DNA from: Elusimicrobiota bacterium
Lineage (GTDB): Bacteria; Elusimicrobiota; Elusimicrobia; UBA1565; UBA9628
Length of the DNA stretch: 64,000 bases
Reading direction: 5' to 3'
NCBI GenBank assembly: GCA_016218545.1
Contig: JACRDQ010000036.1
Coordinates: forward strand, 186,001 to 250,000
Under the pieces are notes generated by a model, which saw nothing but the letters and a program-made list of their open reading frames with translations, was not told the origin of the DNA and searched no databases. Below are positions 41,697-49,534 of the stretch, piece by piece (within the stretch, counting starts at the first letter, position 1; every line of letters begins with the position of its first letter). Both the position numbers and the translations under genes were made by a program.

Positions 41697-42097
41697 TGAC
41701 CGCCAAGATCCTGATCGTCGACGACGAGGAGGACATCCGGCGCACGCTCGCCCTCCTGCTCGGCGACGACTACGAGGTCCTCTGCGCCGGGGGCGGCGAG
41801 GAGGCCCTGCGCACGCTGGCCCGCGAGCAGCCCGAGGTCATGCTCCTCGACATCACCATGCCGGGCTTGAGCGGCCTCGACGTCCTCGCCGTCAAGGCGG
41901 AGGCCGCCCCGAAGACCACGGTGGTCATGCTCACGAGCAAGGCGGACATCGAGTTCGCCCAGCGGGCCCTCCAGTTGGGAGCGGTGTCCTACGTCACCAA
42001 GCCCTTCGACCACGATTTCCTCAGGGAGGAGATCGCCAGGATCCTCAAGGCCGCATCCGGAGAGGAGGACCCCTACCGTCCCTGGCGCACCGAGTAG
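41696..42097 (+). CDS. Single-domain response regulator
   Basis: '[22 protein letters not shown]...VMLLDITMPGLSGLDVL...SYVTKPF'; overlaps kinase stop by 1 nt. Confidence 0.93.
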   Translation: MTAKILIVDDEEDIRRTLALLLGDDYEVLCAGGGEEALRTLAREQPEVMLLDITMPGLSGLDVLAVKAEAAPKTTVVMLTSKADIEFAQRALQLGAVSYVTKPFDHDFLREEIARILKAASGEEDPYRPWRTE

Positions 42098-42124
42098 GCG
42101 GGTTTGTTAGAATCTGGCGCGACC

Positions 42125-42787
42125 ATGACCCGCGGCTCCCGCCCGTCCCGCGCCGTTCTCTTCCACAAGCCCTACGGCGTGGCCAGCCAGTTCTCCCCCC
42201 TCCCGGGCCCGGCCGACCTCTCGGGGTTCGGCATCCCGAAGGGGCTCTACGCCGCGGGCAGGCTCGACGCGGACAGCGAGGGCCTGCTCCTGCTCACCGA
42301 CGACGGGGCGCTGCACCACACCCTGACCGACCCCAGGTTCGGCCACCCCCGCACCTACTGGGCCCAGGTGGAGCGCCTCCCCGGCCCGGAGGCACTGGCC
42401 TCCCTGGCGGGCGGAGTCAGGCTCAAGGACGGCCCGACCCGGCCCTGCAGGGCCGCCCTGCTGGAGGCCGAACCGGCCCTGCCTCCGCGCGACCCGCCCA
42501 TCCGGCGCCGTCTGACCGTGCCCACGGCGTGGATCGAGCTCACCCTCCGCGAGGGACGCAACCGCCAGGTGCGGCGCATGACCGCCGCGGTGGGACACCC
42601 GACCCTGAGGCTCGTGCGGACCGCGATCGGGGGCCTGACCCTCGAGGGCCTGGCCCCGGGGAAGTGGCGGTGGCTCACGCCGGGCGAGGTGGAGGCTCTT
42701 AGAGCCGCAGGGAGAGCTGCTCGAGGTCCTCGTCGCCGTGGAAGCGCTCCAGGCCGGCGGAGATCATCTTCCGGGCCTCGTCCTTGA
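42125..42787 (+). CDS. RsuA/RluE-family pseudouridine synthase
   Basis: 'VLFHKPYGVASQF', 'LYAAGRLDADSEGLLLLTDDG', 'REGRNRQVRRMTAAVGHPTLRLVR'. Confidence 0.92.
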   Translation: MTRGSRPSRAVLFHKPYGVASQFSPLPGPADLSGFGIPKGLYAAGRLDADSEGLLLLTDDGALHHTLTDPRFGHPRTYWAQVERLPGPEALASLAGGVRLKDGPTRPCRAALLEAEPALPPRDPPIRRRLTVPTAWIELTLREGRNRQVRRMTAAVGHPTLRLVRTAIGGLTLEGLAPGKWRWLTPGEVEALRAAGRAARGPRRRGSAPGRRRSSSGPRP

Positions 42788-43718
42788 GCCCGGCGTCGAG
42801 CAGGGCCCGGGCCCCGCAGACCGGGAAGAAGCGCTCCTCGGGGTACTTCTCGATGCCGCGGCCGCAGAGGCGCGCGCACTCCTGAAAGCGGCCGGTCTTG
42901 GAGAAGATATGCGCCAGCCTCTTCCAGGAGTGCGCCTCGTTCCTGTTGGGGCCCAGCCAGCGGCACAGCGACTCGGCCTCCCCGTACATCTCGAAGCCGA
43001 TGAGGCACTCCAGGAGGCTGCCCAGGTACTCGTCGGAATCCTGCGCCCCCTTCCCCCAGAGATAGCGCAGGACCTGGAGGTAGTGCCGGCAGGGCATCCA
43101 GCCCTCGCTGCCGCCCAGAGCCGTGCGCACGAGCTTGCGGACGTCCTCGGCGCGGAAGCGGCCCGCCTCTGGCACGGCCAGGATCTGGTCCTCGCCCTCC
43201 TTGAGCCGGCCGCAGGAGACCTTGAGGCCCTCGGTCAGCTCGAGCTGGACCGCGGGGACCTCGTAGCGCTCCGGCGACAGGGGCAGCTTGCCCTGGGAGA
43301 GGGCCTTCACCTCGGTCCAGCCGAGGGTCACGAAGCACGACGGGGTGACGAAGAGCCTCACCCCGGCGAAGCACTCCACGCCGAGGAGCAGGTTGAAGAT
43401 CTGGGCCGTCTCGAACCCCATCCAGAGGAAGGCCTGGCCCCCGGGAGCCTCGAGGCCGCGCGCCAGCACGAACTCGGAAACCGTGTCGCGGGCGGCGAAC
43501 ACGGGGACCCAGGACCCGCCCAGCTCCGGGTCCTTGTCCGCCCAGACCATGAACGGGGCGGAGTCCGCGGCCAGCTTCACGGTCCTGGACTCCTGCACCG
43601 GGGCCCCGATGTTGAGCAGGAAGACCTCGGAACGCAGGAGTTCCTTGAACAGGGCTTTGCGGTCGTGCCGGGGCTCTTCGGAAGCCTGGCGGATGAGGAA
43701 CTCCAGCGTCTCCACCAT
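42699..43718 (-). CDS. SseB-like domain plus TPR-like region protein
   Basis: 'VFLLNIGAPV...FMVWADKDPELGGSWVPVFAARDTVSEF' SseB-like; helical repeats; 89-nt tail overlap with 42125-42787. Confidence 0.6.
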   Translation of the reverse strand: MVETLEFLIRQASEEPRHDRKALFKELLRSEVFLLNIGAPVQESRTVKLAADSAPFMVWADKDPELGGSWVPVFAARDTVSEFVLARGLEAPGGQAFLWMGFETAQIFNLLLGVECFAGVRLFVTPSCFVTLGWTEVKALSQGKLPLSPERYEVPAVQLELTEGLKVSCGRLKEGEDQILAVPEAGRFRAEDVRKLVRTALGGSEGWMPCRHYLQVLRYLWGKGAQDSDEYLGSLLECLIGFEMYGEAESLCRWLGPNRNEAHSWKRLAHIFSKTGRFQECARLCGRGIEKYPEERFFPVCGARALLDAGLKDEARKMISAGLERFHGDEDLEQLSLRL

Positions 43719-43749
43719 GACGTAACGCTAGCAAAGTCCGGTCAGTGCT

Positions 43750-44265
43750 TCAATAGAATCCGCGGACGAGTCCGCGGACGTTGGCCAGGGGCAGGAAGCG
43801 CACGGGCTCGCCCGTGGAAGGGTCCGCCCAGGCCGACGAGTCGAGAGACTCGTCGCGGTTGTCGCCCAGCACGAAGAGGCTGCCCTCCGGCACGGTGAGG
43901 GGCCCCAGGTCGTCGCCCTTGAGCCGCTCGTTGGCCCGGGTGTGCTTCACGTAGCTCTCGTAGACTTCCTTGCCGTTGAGGATGAGCCTCTTCTCCTTGA
44001 GCTCGACGGTGTCTCCGGGCACCGCGATGACGCGCTTGACCAGCTCGTGCTCGCCTCCCACGGGGGAGCGGAACACGATGACCTCCCCCCGCCGCGGGGC
44101 GCGACGGCGCAGGGTCAGCTTGTCCATGAACACGTGCCCGCCCACCGGGTAGCGGGGCTCCATGGAGGGGCTGGCGATGTAGATGGGCTCGACGACCCAC
44201 TGCCGCACCGGCAGGACCACCGCGAGCGCGATGACGACCAGGAAGAGCAGTCGCGAGAGCGGCAC
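43750..44265 (-). CDS. lepB: Signal peptidase I
   Basis: 'IYIASPSMEPRYPVGGHVFMDK', 'GEVIVFRSP', 'VKRVIAVPGDTVEL', 'LFVLGDNRDESLDSS'; GTG start. Confidence 0.94.
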   Translation of the reverse strand: MPLSRLLFLVVIALAVVLPVRQWVVEPIYIASPSMEPRYPVGGHVFMDKLTLRRRAPRRGEVIVFRSPVGGEHELVKRVIAVPGDTVELKEKRLILNGKEVYESYVKHTRANERLKGDDLGPLTVPEGSLFVLGDNRDESLDSSAWADPSTGEPVRFLPLANVRGLVRGFY

Positions 44266-44325
44266 GGCCGAAAGGATACCCCATCGGTGGACGACTGGGC
44301 AAGCCGCATTTCCTATACTCTCCCC

Positions 44326-45537
44326 ATGAACCTCGCGCTCGCTTCCCTCCTGCTCTTCCTGGCCCCCTGCGCCCACCCCGGGCCGGTCGCCACCGGCCTC
44401 GACGTCCTCGAGGCCTCGGGCTTCGCCGAGCTCAAGGGCAAGCGCGTCGGCCTCATCACCAACCAGACCGGCAAGGACGGGCGGGGCCGGACCACGGTGG
44501 ACGTGCTGGCCAACGCCCCGGGGGTGACCCTCGCCAAGCTCTTCTCCCCGGAGCACGGCTTCACGGGCATGAGCGAGGAGCACTCCGTCAGCTCCACGAC
44601 CCTGCGCCTGGGCGGCCGCGAGATCCCCATCATCAGCCTCTACTCCGGCGGCATCAAGGGCATGCGGCCCAGGCCCGAGGACTTGAAGGACCTCGACGTC
44701 CTGGTCTTCGACATCCAAGACATCGGCGCGAGGTTCTACACCTACCTCGCGACCATGGCCATGGCGCTGGAGGAGGCCGCGGCCGCGGGAGTCCCCTTCA
44801 TGGTGCTCGACCGCCCCAACCCCGTCACGGGCCGCATCATGGAGGGCCCCATCCTCGAGGACCTCTCCTTGCGCGGAGTCACGCCCACGGCCTACTTCCA
44901 GGTCCCCGTGCGCCACGGCATGACCGCTGGCGAGATGGCCATGTTCCACAACCGCGAGGTCAGGCATCCTGCCCTGAAGGTCATCACGCTCAAGGGCTGG
45001 AAGCGCTCCATGTGGTTCGACCAGACCGGCCTGCCGTGGACGCCGCCCTCGCCCAACATGCCCGACATCGACGCCGCGGCCCTCTACCCCGGCATCGGCT
45101 GCTTCGAGGCCTCCAACATCTCGGTCGGCCGGGGCACGCCCTTCCCGTTCCGCTGGGTCGGAGCGCCGTGGCTCGACGCTCCGGGGATCCTCAAGCGCCT
45201 CAAGGCCGCCAAGCCCGCCGGGGTCTCCTTCGCCCTCCAGGCCTACGTGCCCACGAAGTCCGTGTTCACGGGACAGCGCTGCGAGGGCATCCGCATGACC
45301 ATCACCAACCGCGAGAAGCTCAGGCCCATGGAGGTCTTCGCGCACCTGGCCGCGGCCATGCGCGACCTGCACCCCGAGTTCGTCTTCCGCTGGGACGAGG
45401 TCAAGCGCATGGTGGGCACGGACGCCTTCAAGGAGCTCTACGAGGCCAAGGAGCCGCCCAAGGCCATGCTGAAGCTCTTCGACACGGGCCCCAAGTCCTT
45501 CCGCGGGTCGCGGCGGCCCTTCCTGCTCTACCACTGA
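44326..45537 (+). CDS. DUF1343 / NamZ-like exo-beta-N-acetylmuramidase
   Basis: 'LKGKRVGLITNQTGKDGRGRTTVDVL', 'LFSPEHGFTG', 'VFDIQDIGARFYTYLATM', 'FMVLDRPNPVTG'. Confidence 0.9.
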   Translation: MNLALASLLLFLAPCAHPGPVATGLDVLEASGFAELKGKRVGLITNQTGKDGRGRTTVDVLANAPGVTLAKLFSPEHGFTGMSEEHSVSSTTLRLGGREIPIISLYSGGIKGMRPRPEDLKDLDVLVFDIQDIGARFYTYLATMAMALEEAAAAGVPFMVLDRPNPVTGRIMEGPILEDLSLRGVTPTAYFQVPVRHGMTAGEMAMFHNREVRHPALKVITLKGWKRSMWFDQTGLPWTPPSPNMPDIDAAALYPGIGCFEASNISVGRGTPFPFRWVGAPWLDAPGILKRLKAAKPAGVSFALQAYVPTKSVFTGQRCEGIRMTITNREKLRPMEVFAHLAAAMRDLHPEFVFRWDEVKRMVGTDAFKELYEAKEPPKAMLKLFDTGPKSFRGSRRPFLLYH

Positions 45538-46479
45538 TCAGGAGAGGATCAGGCCCGGCCGGTCGAGCACGAGGTCGGCGCGGACGCGGGGAGCGACCTC
45601 GGCCTGGACCTCGGTGACGAGGATGAGGCCGTCCTTGGCGCAGACCACCGAGCCCTCGCCTGGCCGGACCTCCACGACCTGGCCCGGGACCGCTCCGCTG
45701 GACGGGACCGCGCCCGGGAGCCTGCGGCCGCCCCAGACCCTGAGCTTGCGCCCCTCGAGGAGGCAGTGCGCCCCGGAATAGGGGAAGGTCACGGCCCGGA
45801 TGAGCGCGTAGACCCGGGCCGCGCCGAGGGTCCAGTCGAGCCGGTCGTCCTCCGCCGTGCGGCGGGCCACATAGGTCGCCGCGGACTCGTCCTGCACCTT
45901 GCGGCCCGCGCTGCCCGCGAGCAGGGCGGCCAAGGTGCGCCTCAGGATGGCCAGGTAGGCCTCGGTCACACGGGGGAAGAGGTCCGTGATGGTGTCGTCG
46001 GGCCCGATGACCACGGCCTCCTGGTCCACGACGGGCCCGCGGTCGTACTCCTCGGCGATCTCGAAGAGCGTGGCCCCGCAGCGGCGCTCGTCATTGGCGA
46101 TGGCCCACACCGTGGGGGAGAAGCCCCTGTAGGCCGGGAGCAGGGAGTCGTGGAACACGAACGTCCCTTTGGAGGCCCTCCGGTACACGCCGGCCGGGAT
46201 CATGTAGCGCCAGTTGACCGCCAGCATCAGGTCCGCCGGGCGGCTGTCCCAGAACGCGGCCAACTCAGGGCTCCCGGTCTTCTTCGCCTCGAGGAATCCG
46301 GCTCCCAGGGAACCGGCCCTGGAGCGGATGGAGTCGAGGAACGCGGGCTCGCAGGGCTCCTCGCGGAAGCTCAGCACGGTCAGGCTGCACTCGGGAGCCA
46401 GGACCGCCAGTTCCTCGAGCACGGCCAGGCCCCGGGACGTGGCGCAGAACAAGACGATGCTGGTCTTCTCCCCGGCCAT
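45538..46479 (-). CDS. Methionyl-tRNA formyltransferase-like protein
   Basis: 'FHDSLLPAYRGFSPTVWAIANDERRCGATLFEIAEEYDRGPVVDQEAVVIGPDDT' formyltransferase fold. Confidence 0.8.
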   Translation of the reverse strand: MAGEKTSIVLFCATSRGLAVLEELAVLAPECSLTVLSFREEPCEPAFLDSIRSRAGSLGAGFLEAKKTGSPELAAFWDSRPADLMLAVNWRYMIPAGVYRRASKGTFVFHDSLLPAYRGFSPTVWAIANDERRCGATLFEIAEEYDRGPVVDQEAVVIGPDDTITDLFPRVTEAYLAILRRTLAALLAGSAGRKVQDESAATYVARRTAEDDRLDWTLGAARVYALIRAVTFPYSGAHCLLEGRKLRVWGGRRLPGAVPSSGAVPGQVVEVRPGEGSVVCAKDGLILVTEVQAEVAPRVRADLVLDRPGLILS

Positions 46480-46605
46480 GGCTGGAGCATCATAGCATTT
46501 GAAAAGTCCCATCAAAGGTCCCAGCCCAGGATAGGAAGAATGCCCTGCCCCTCGGGGCCCTTTGAGCCCAAGCTGCGCAGGGCCGGTCCTTCCTATAATG
46601 CTCCC

Positions 46606-47910
46606 ATGCTCAGTTCCCTCGTCCTCCCCTTTGCCATCATCGGGCTCACCTCTCGGGCCCATGCAGCCACGTTCAGGCAGATCTCCTTCCAGGCAAGGCC
46701 CACCATCTCCTATGCCGCGCCGGCCGCCCTTTCCGTGTCCGCTGTGCCTGGCTTGACCTCCTCCTGGCAGTTGAGCCCCAATCCACTGCTCCCGTCCTTG
46801 CCCTCGGTCTCCCTGGGAGTTCCGAGCCTTCCAATGCCGCCTGCCGCCTTGGCTCCTGTCCTGGTCCTCCCCTCCGCAGCCCCGGCCGTTCCCGACGCGG
46901 GCGCAGCGGTCGTCCCTTCCAGCATCAAAGAGGCCGGCCAGGCCTTGTCAGCTCCGGCGAACAGCTCCGAGGCGGGCCAGGACGCCGTGCTGGCCGGGCT
47001 CTTCGACGGGTCCGTGCCCATCCTCGGAGGAGGCATCGACTCGGGCGCCCAGACCTTCTCCAACGCCTACGGCCTCTACTCCTGGGTCTCGGGCCTGCCT
47101 GAGGTCGCTGCTTCCCCTGACCCGGAGCTGGCCGCTGCCGGGATCGTGCTGGCCTTGAGAGGCCTCGCGGAGCAGGGCCCGTTCATCGTGATGAAGGACC
47201 CGGCCGGCCTGACCGCCATCTCGGCGAATGATCCCAACGTGCCCCCGGTCCAGGTCTCCCTGAAGGCCAAGGACCTCGCAGCACCCGCCTCGCCAGGAGC
47301 CGCGGTCCTGGCCACGAAGCTCGCCGCTGCCAAGGCCCGCGACGAGGCTGACCCGGGCAAGTTCTACGCGGCTGAGGTCCTCGCCAAGCTCTCTTCCATC
47401 GCGGATGCCAAACCCGAGCCGGAGAAGCCCGAGCCGGGGCTTGAGCCTGTGACGGACATCCCCCTCGACCCCTTGCGCCAGCCGCAGGAATACCTGGGCC
47501 GCATGCTGCGCGACGCGGCCCGCGCCGAGACCCCTGAAGAGACGCTCGCCATCCTCAAGAACGCGAGGTCTCAGTCGAAGTCCCTGCTCAACTCCACCGA
47601 GAGGTTCCGGTTCCTCGAGGCTCTGCGCTCCTTAGGCGAGCTCCTGGCAGGTCAGCACCTCCCCGGCCTCCTCGAGCGCGTGCAGCTCAAGGCCGGAGAC
47701 CATGACCGGGCAGGCGTCGAGTCCGTGCTGGAGACCGCCATGGCGTTCGTGGAGTACGCGCCCGGCTGGAAGGCCCGCGTGTTCCAGGCGGCCCAGGCCG
47801 CGATGAACACCCTGGCCGTGCTCGATCAGTTCGGCCCCATCGACCCTGCGACCGGCCTGCCCTTCCCCAAAGAGGAAGCCCAGCCGGCCGAGACCCCCTC
47901 GGAGTCCTGA
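46606..47910 (+). CDS. Hypothetical secreted Ala/Pro-rich protein
   Basis: Signal peptide 'LVLPFAIIGLTSRAHA'; 'AGLFDGS' motif; TATAAT 6 nt before ATG. Confidence 0.65.
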   Translation: MLSSLVLPFAIIGLTSRAHAATFRQISFQARPTISYAAPAALSVSAVPGLTSSWQLSPNPLLPSLPSVSLGVPSLPMPPAALAPVLVLPSAAPAVPDAGAAVVPSSIKEAGQALSAPANSSEAGQDAVLAGLFDGSVPILGGGIDSGAQTFSNAYGLYSWVSGLPEVAASPDPELAAAGIVLALRGLAEQGPFIVMKDPAGLTAISANDPNVPPVQVSLKAKDLAAPASPGAAVLATKLAAAKARDEADPGKFYAAEVLAKLSSIADAKPEPEKPEPGLEPVTDIPLDPLRQPQEYLGRMLRDAARAETPEETLAILKNARSQSKSLLNSTERFRFLEALRSLGELLAGQHLPGLLERVQLKAGDHDRAGVESVLETAMAFVEYAPGWKARVFQAAQAAMNTLAVLDQFGPIDPATGLPFPKEEAQPAETPSES

Positions 47911-47945
47911 GCCCGGACCGACTGGCGCGCCGCGCTTGTGCGCGT

Positions 47946-49484
47946 CTAGTAGAGGAGGAGATCCGGATCAGCGGCGCTCAACTCCGGAGTCTGCTCCCGA
48001 TTCTGCCGCCTGGCCTCTCTCCGGACGTTCTTGAGCACATAGGAGTGGAGCTCCTGGAGCGTGAGATGGCCGTCGCCGTCGGCATCGGCCCCGCCGCGGA
48101 GCGCCTCGAGAAGGTGATAGGTGAACAGCCCGTGGCCTTGCTGGTCGAAGGAGCCGGCGATCTCGTCTCCTGCGGCTGCGCTGAGGATGGAGAGACGGGA
48201 GCCCGGCGGCGCCACGTGCCCCAGCGAGAACACCAGGGGCCGAGCTCCCTTGGCGAGCACGGACCTTCCCCCCGCGCCCGAAAAGCACGCGTCCAAGATG
48301 ACCACGACCTCCTTGCACGGCAGCCTCTCCAGGTTCGCGTAGAGCGCCTGCAAGGGATAGGCGGTCGAGCCGAGAAATGACGCATCCCCATCCCAGGGCA
48401 TGAGATACCGTCGACGGGTCGTCGGATCCGGACCGCCATGGCCGGAGAAATAGAAATAGACACGAGATCGAGAAGAGATGTTGCGCGGCAGCCATTCCTC
48501 GAGGTACTTGGCCAGGTCGGTGCGGGTCGCTCTCTCGCCCGTGAGGAGGACGATGTTCTCCTCAGGGACCCCGAGAGCCTGGAATTGCCTCTTCACGGCC
48601 TCCCCATCGCGACTGCCGTGATCGGCCGGCGGAAGGGAGCGGTAGTCCGAAATGCCCACCACCAGGGCGAAATCATCGGGACGAGCGGCGGCCGCGCGGA
48701 CCTTCGGCTCGCTCTCGGGATGCGGCGGTCGCGCCTCCTGGAGGACGCGGAGCATCCGTCCTCCGATGAAGAAGTCCAACTCCCGCCGCTCCACGGGGCT
48801 GTCGGCGAGGTCGCCGGGCGAAGCCGCAGCAAGGCCCGGGGCGCAGATCGCCAGGAGAAGGACCACCAGGACCGCGGGGACCGCTCTGGACAAAGCGCGC
48901 CTGACGCCGGCCGGCAAGCCGATGGAGGCCATGCCGAAACCCGCGACCCCGGCCAATGCCCCGAGCAGGTGCGCGGCCGGGACCGGGACAAGGCCCGCGG
49001 TGCGGGCGAAGAGCATCGAGCCGGTCAGGTGCTCATAGGCGACTTTCGCGGACAAGCCGATGAGTCCCGCCGCGCTCGCCGCCAGAAGGAGGGGGTTCCT
49101 GCCGCGGTGCGCGGCCGCCCCATCGGCTAGACAGAGATAGACGTAGAGCATGGTGGCGATCCCGGAGAGCCCGCAGTACCACTGCAGGTGAGGGGCCAGG
49201 ACCAAGAGCCCGAGCCCGATCGCCACCGAGCTCGCGCAGAGCAGGATGGGATAGCGGCGTCCAAGCCGGATCTCGACCATGGCCCCCAGGACCAGGAAGG
49301 TGAAGAAGTTCCACCAGAGGTGCCGGGCGGAGCCGTGCGCCAAGTGCCCGGTGGCCAACCGCCACCACTCTCCCGCTAGGATGCCGGCCCGCTGATAAGA
49401 GAGCGCGTCGAAGGCCCGGGGCCAGAAGAAAGCGAGCACGCTCGCCGCCGCCGCGGCCAGCGTGATCCAGGGTATGGGTTTCAT
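47946..49484 (-). CDS. Rhombosortase-like rhomboid protease fused to caspase-like (C14) domain with EF-hand
   Basis: Rhomboid 'EWWRLATGHLAHGSARHLWWN', 'YCGLSGIATM', 'AAHLLGALAG'; caspase 'FYFSGHGG' and 'VVILDACFSGAGG'; EF-hand loop 'DADGDGHLTLQE'. Confidence 0.85.
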   Translation of the reverse strand: MKPIPWITLAAAAASVLAFFWPRAFDALSYQRAGILAGEWWRLATGHLAHGSARHLWWNFFTFLVLGAMVEIRLGRRYPILLCASSVAIGLGLLVLAPHLQWYCGLSGIATMLYVYLCLADGAAAHRGRNPLLLAASAAGLIGLSAKVAYEHLTGSMLFARTAGLVPVPAAHLLGALAGVAGFGMASIGLPAGVRRALSRAVPAVLVVLLLAICAPGLAAASPGDLADSPVERRELDFFIGGRMLRVLQEARPPHPESEPKVRAAAARPDDFALVVGISDYRSLPPADHGSRDGEAVKRQFQALGVPEENIVLLTGERATRTDLAKYLEEWLPRNISSRSRVYFYFSGHGGPDPTTRRRYLMPWDGDASFLGSTAYPLQALYANLERLPCKEVVVILDACFSGAGGRSVLAKGARPLVFSLGHVAPPGSRLSILSAAAGDEIAGSFDQQGHGLFTYHLLEALRGGADADGDGHLTLQELHSYVLKNVRREARRQNREQTPELSAADPDLLLY

Positions 49485-49494
49485 CTTCGTGGGC

Positions 49495-49526
49495 GGGGGA
49501 GCGGACGCTCCGGCGTCCGCTCCCCC
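49495..49526 (-). promoter_or_regulatory. Perfect intergenic hairpin between vWA and rhomboid-caspase genes
   Basis: GGGGGAGCGGACGC-TCCG-GCGTCCGCTCCCCC, 14-bp perfect stem, tetraloop. Confidence 0.7.
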
Positions 49527-49534
49527 CGGGGAGC

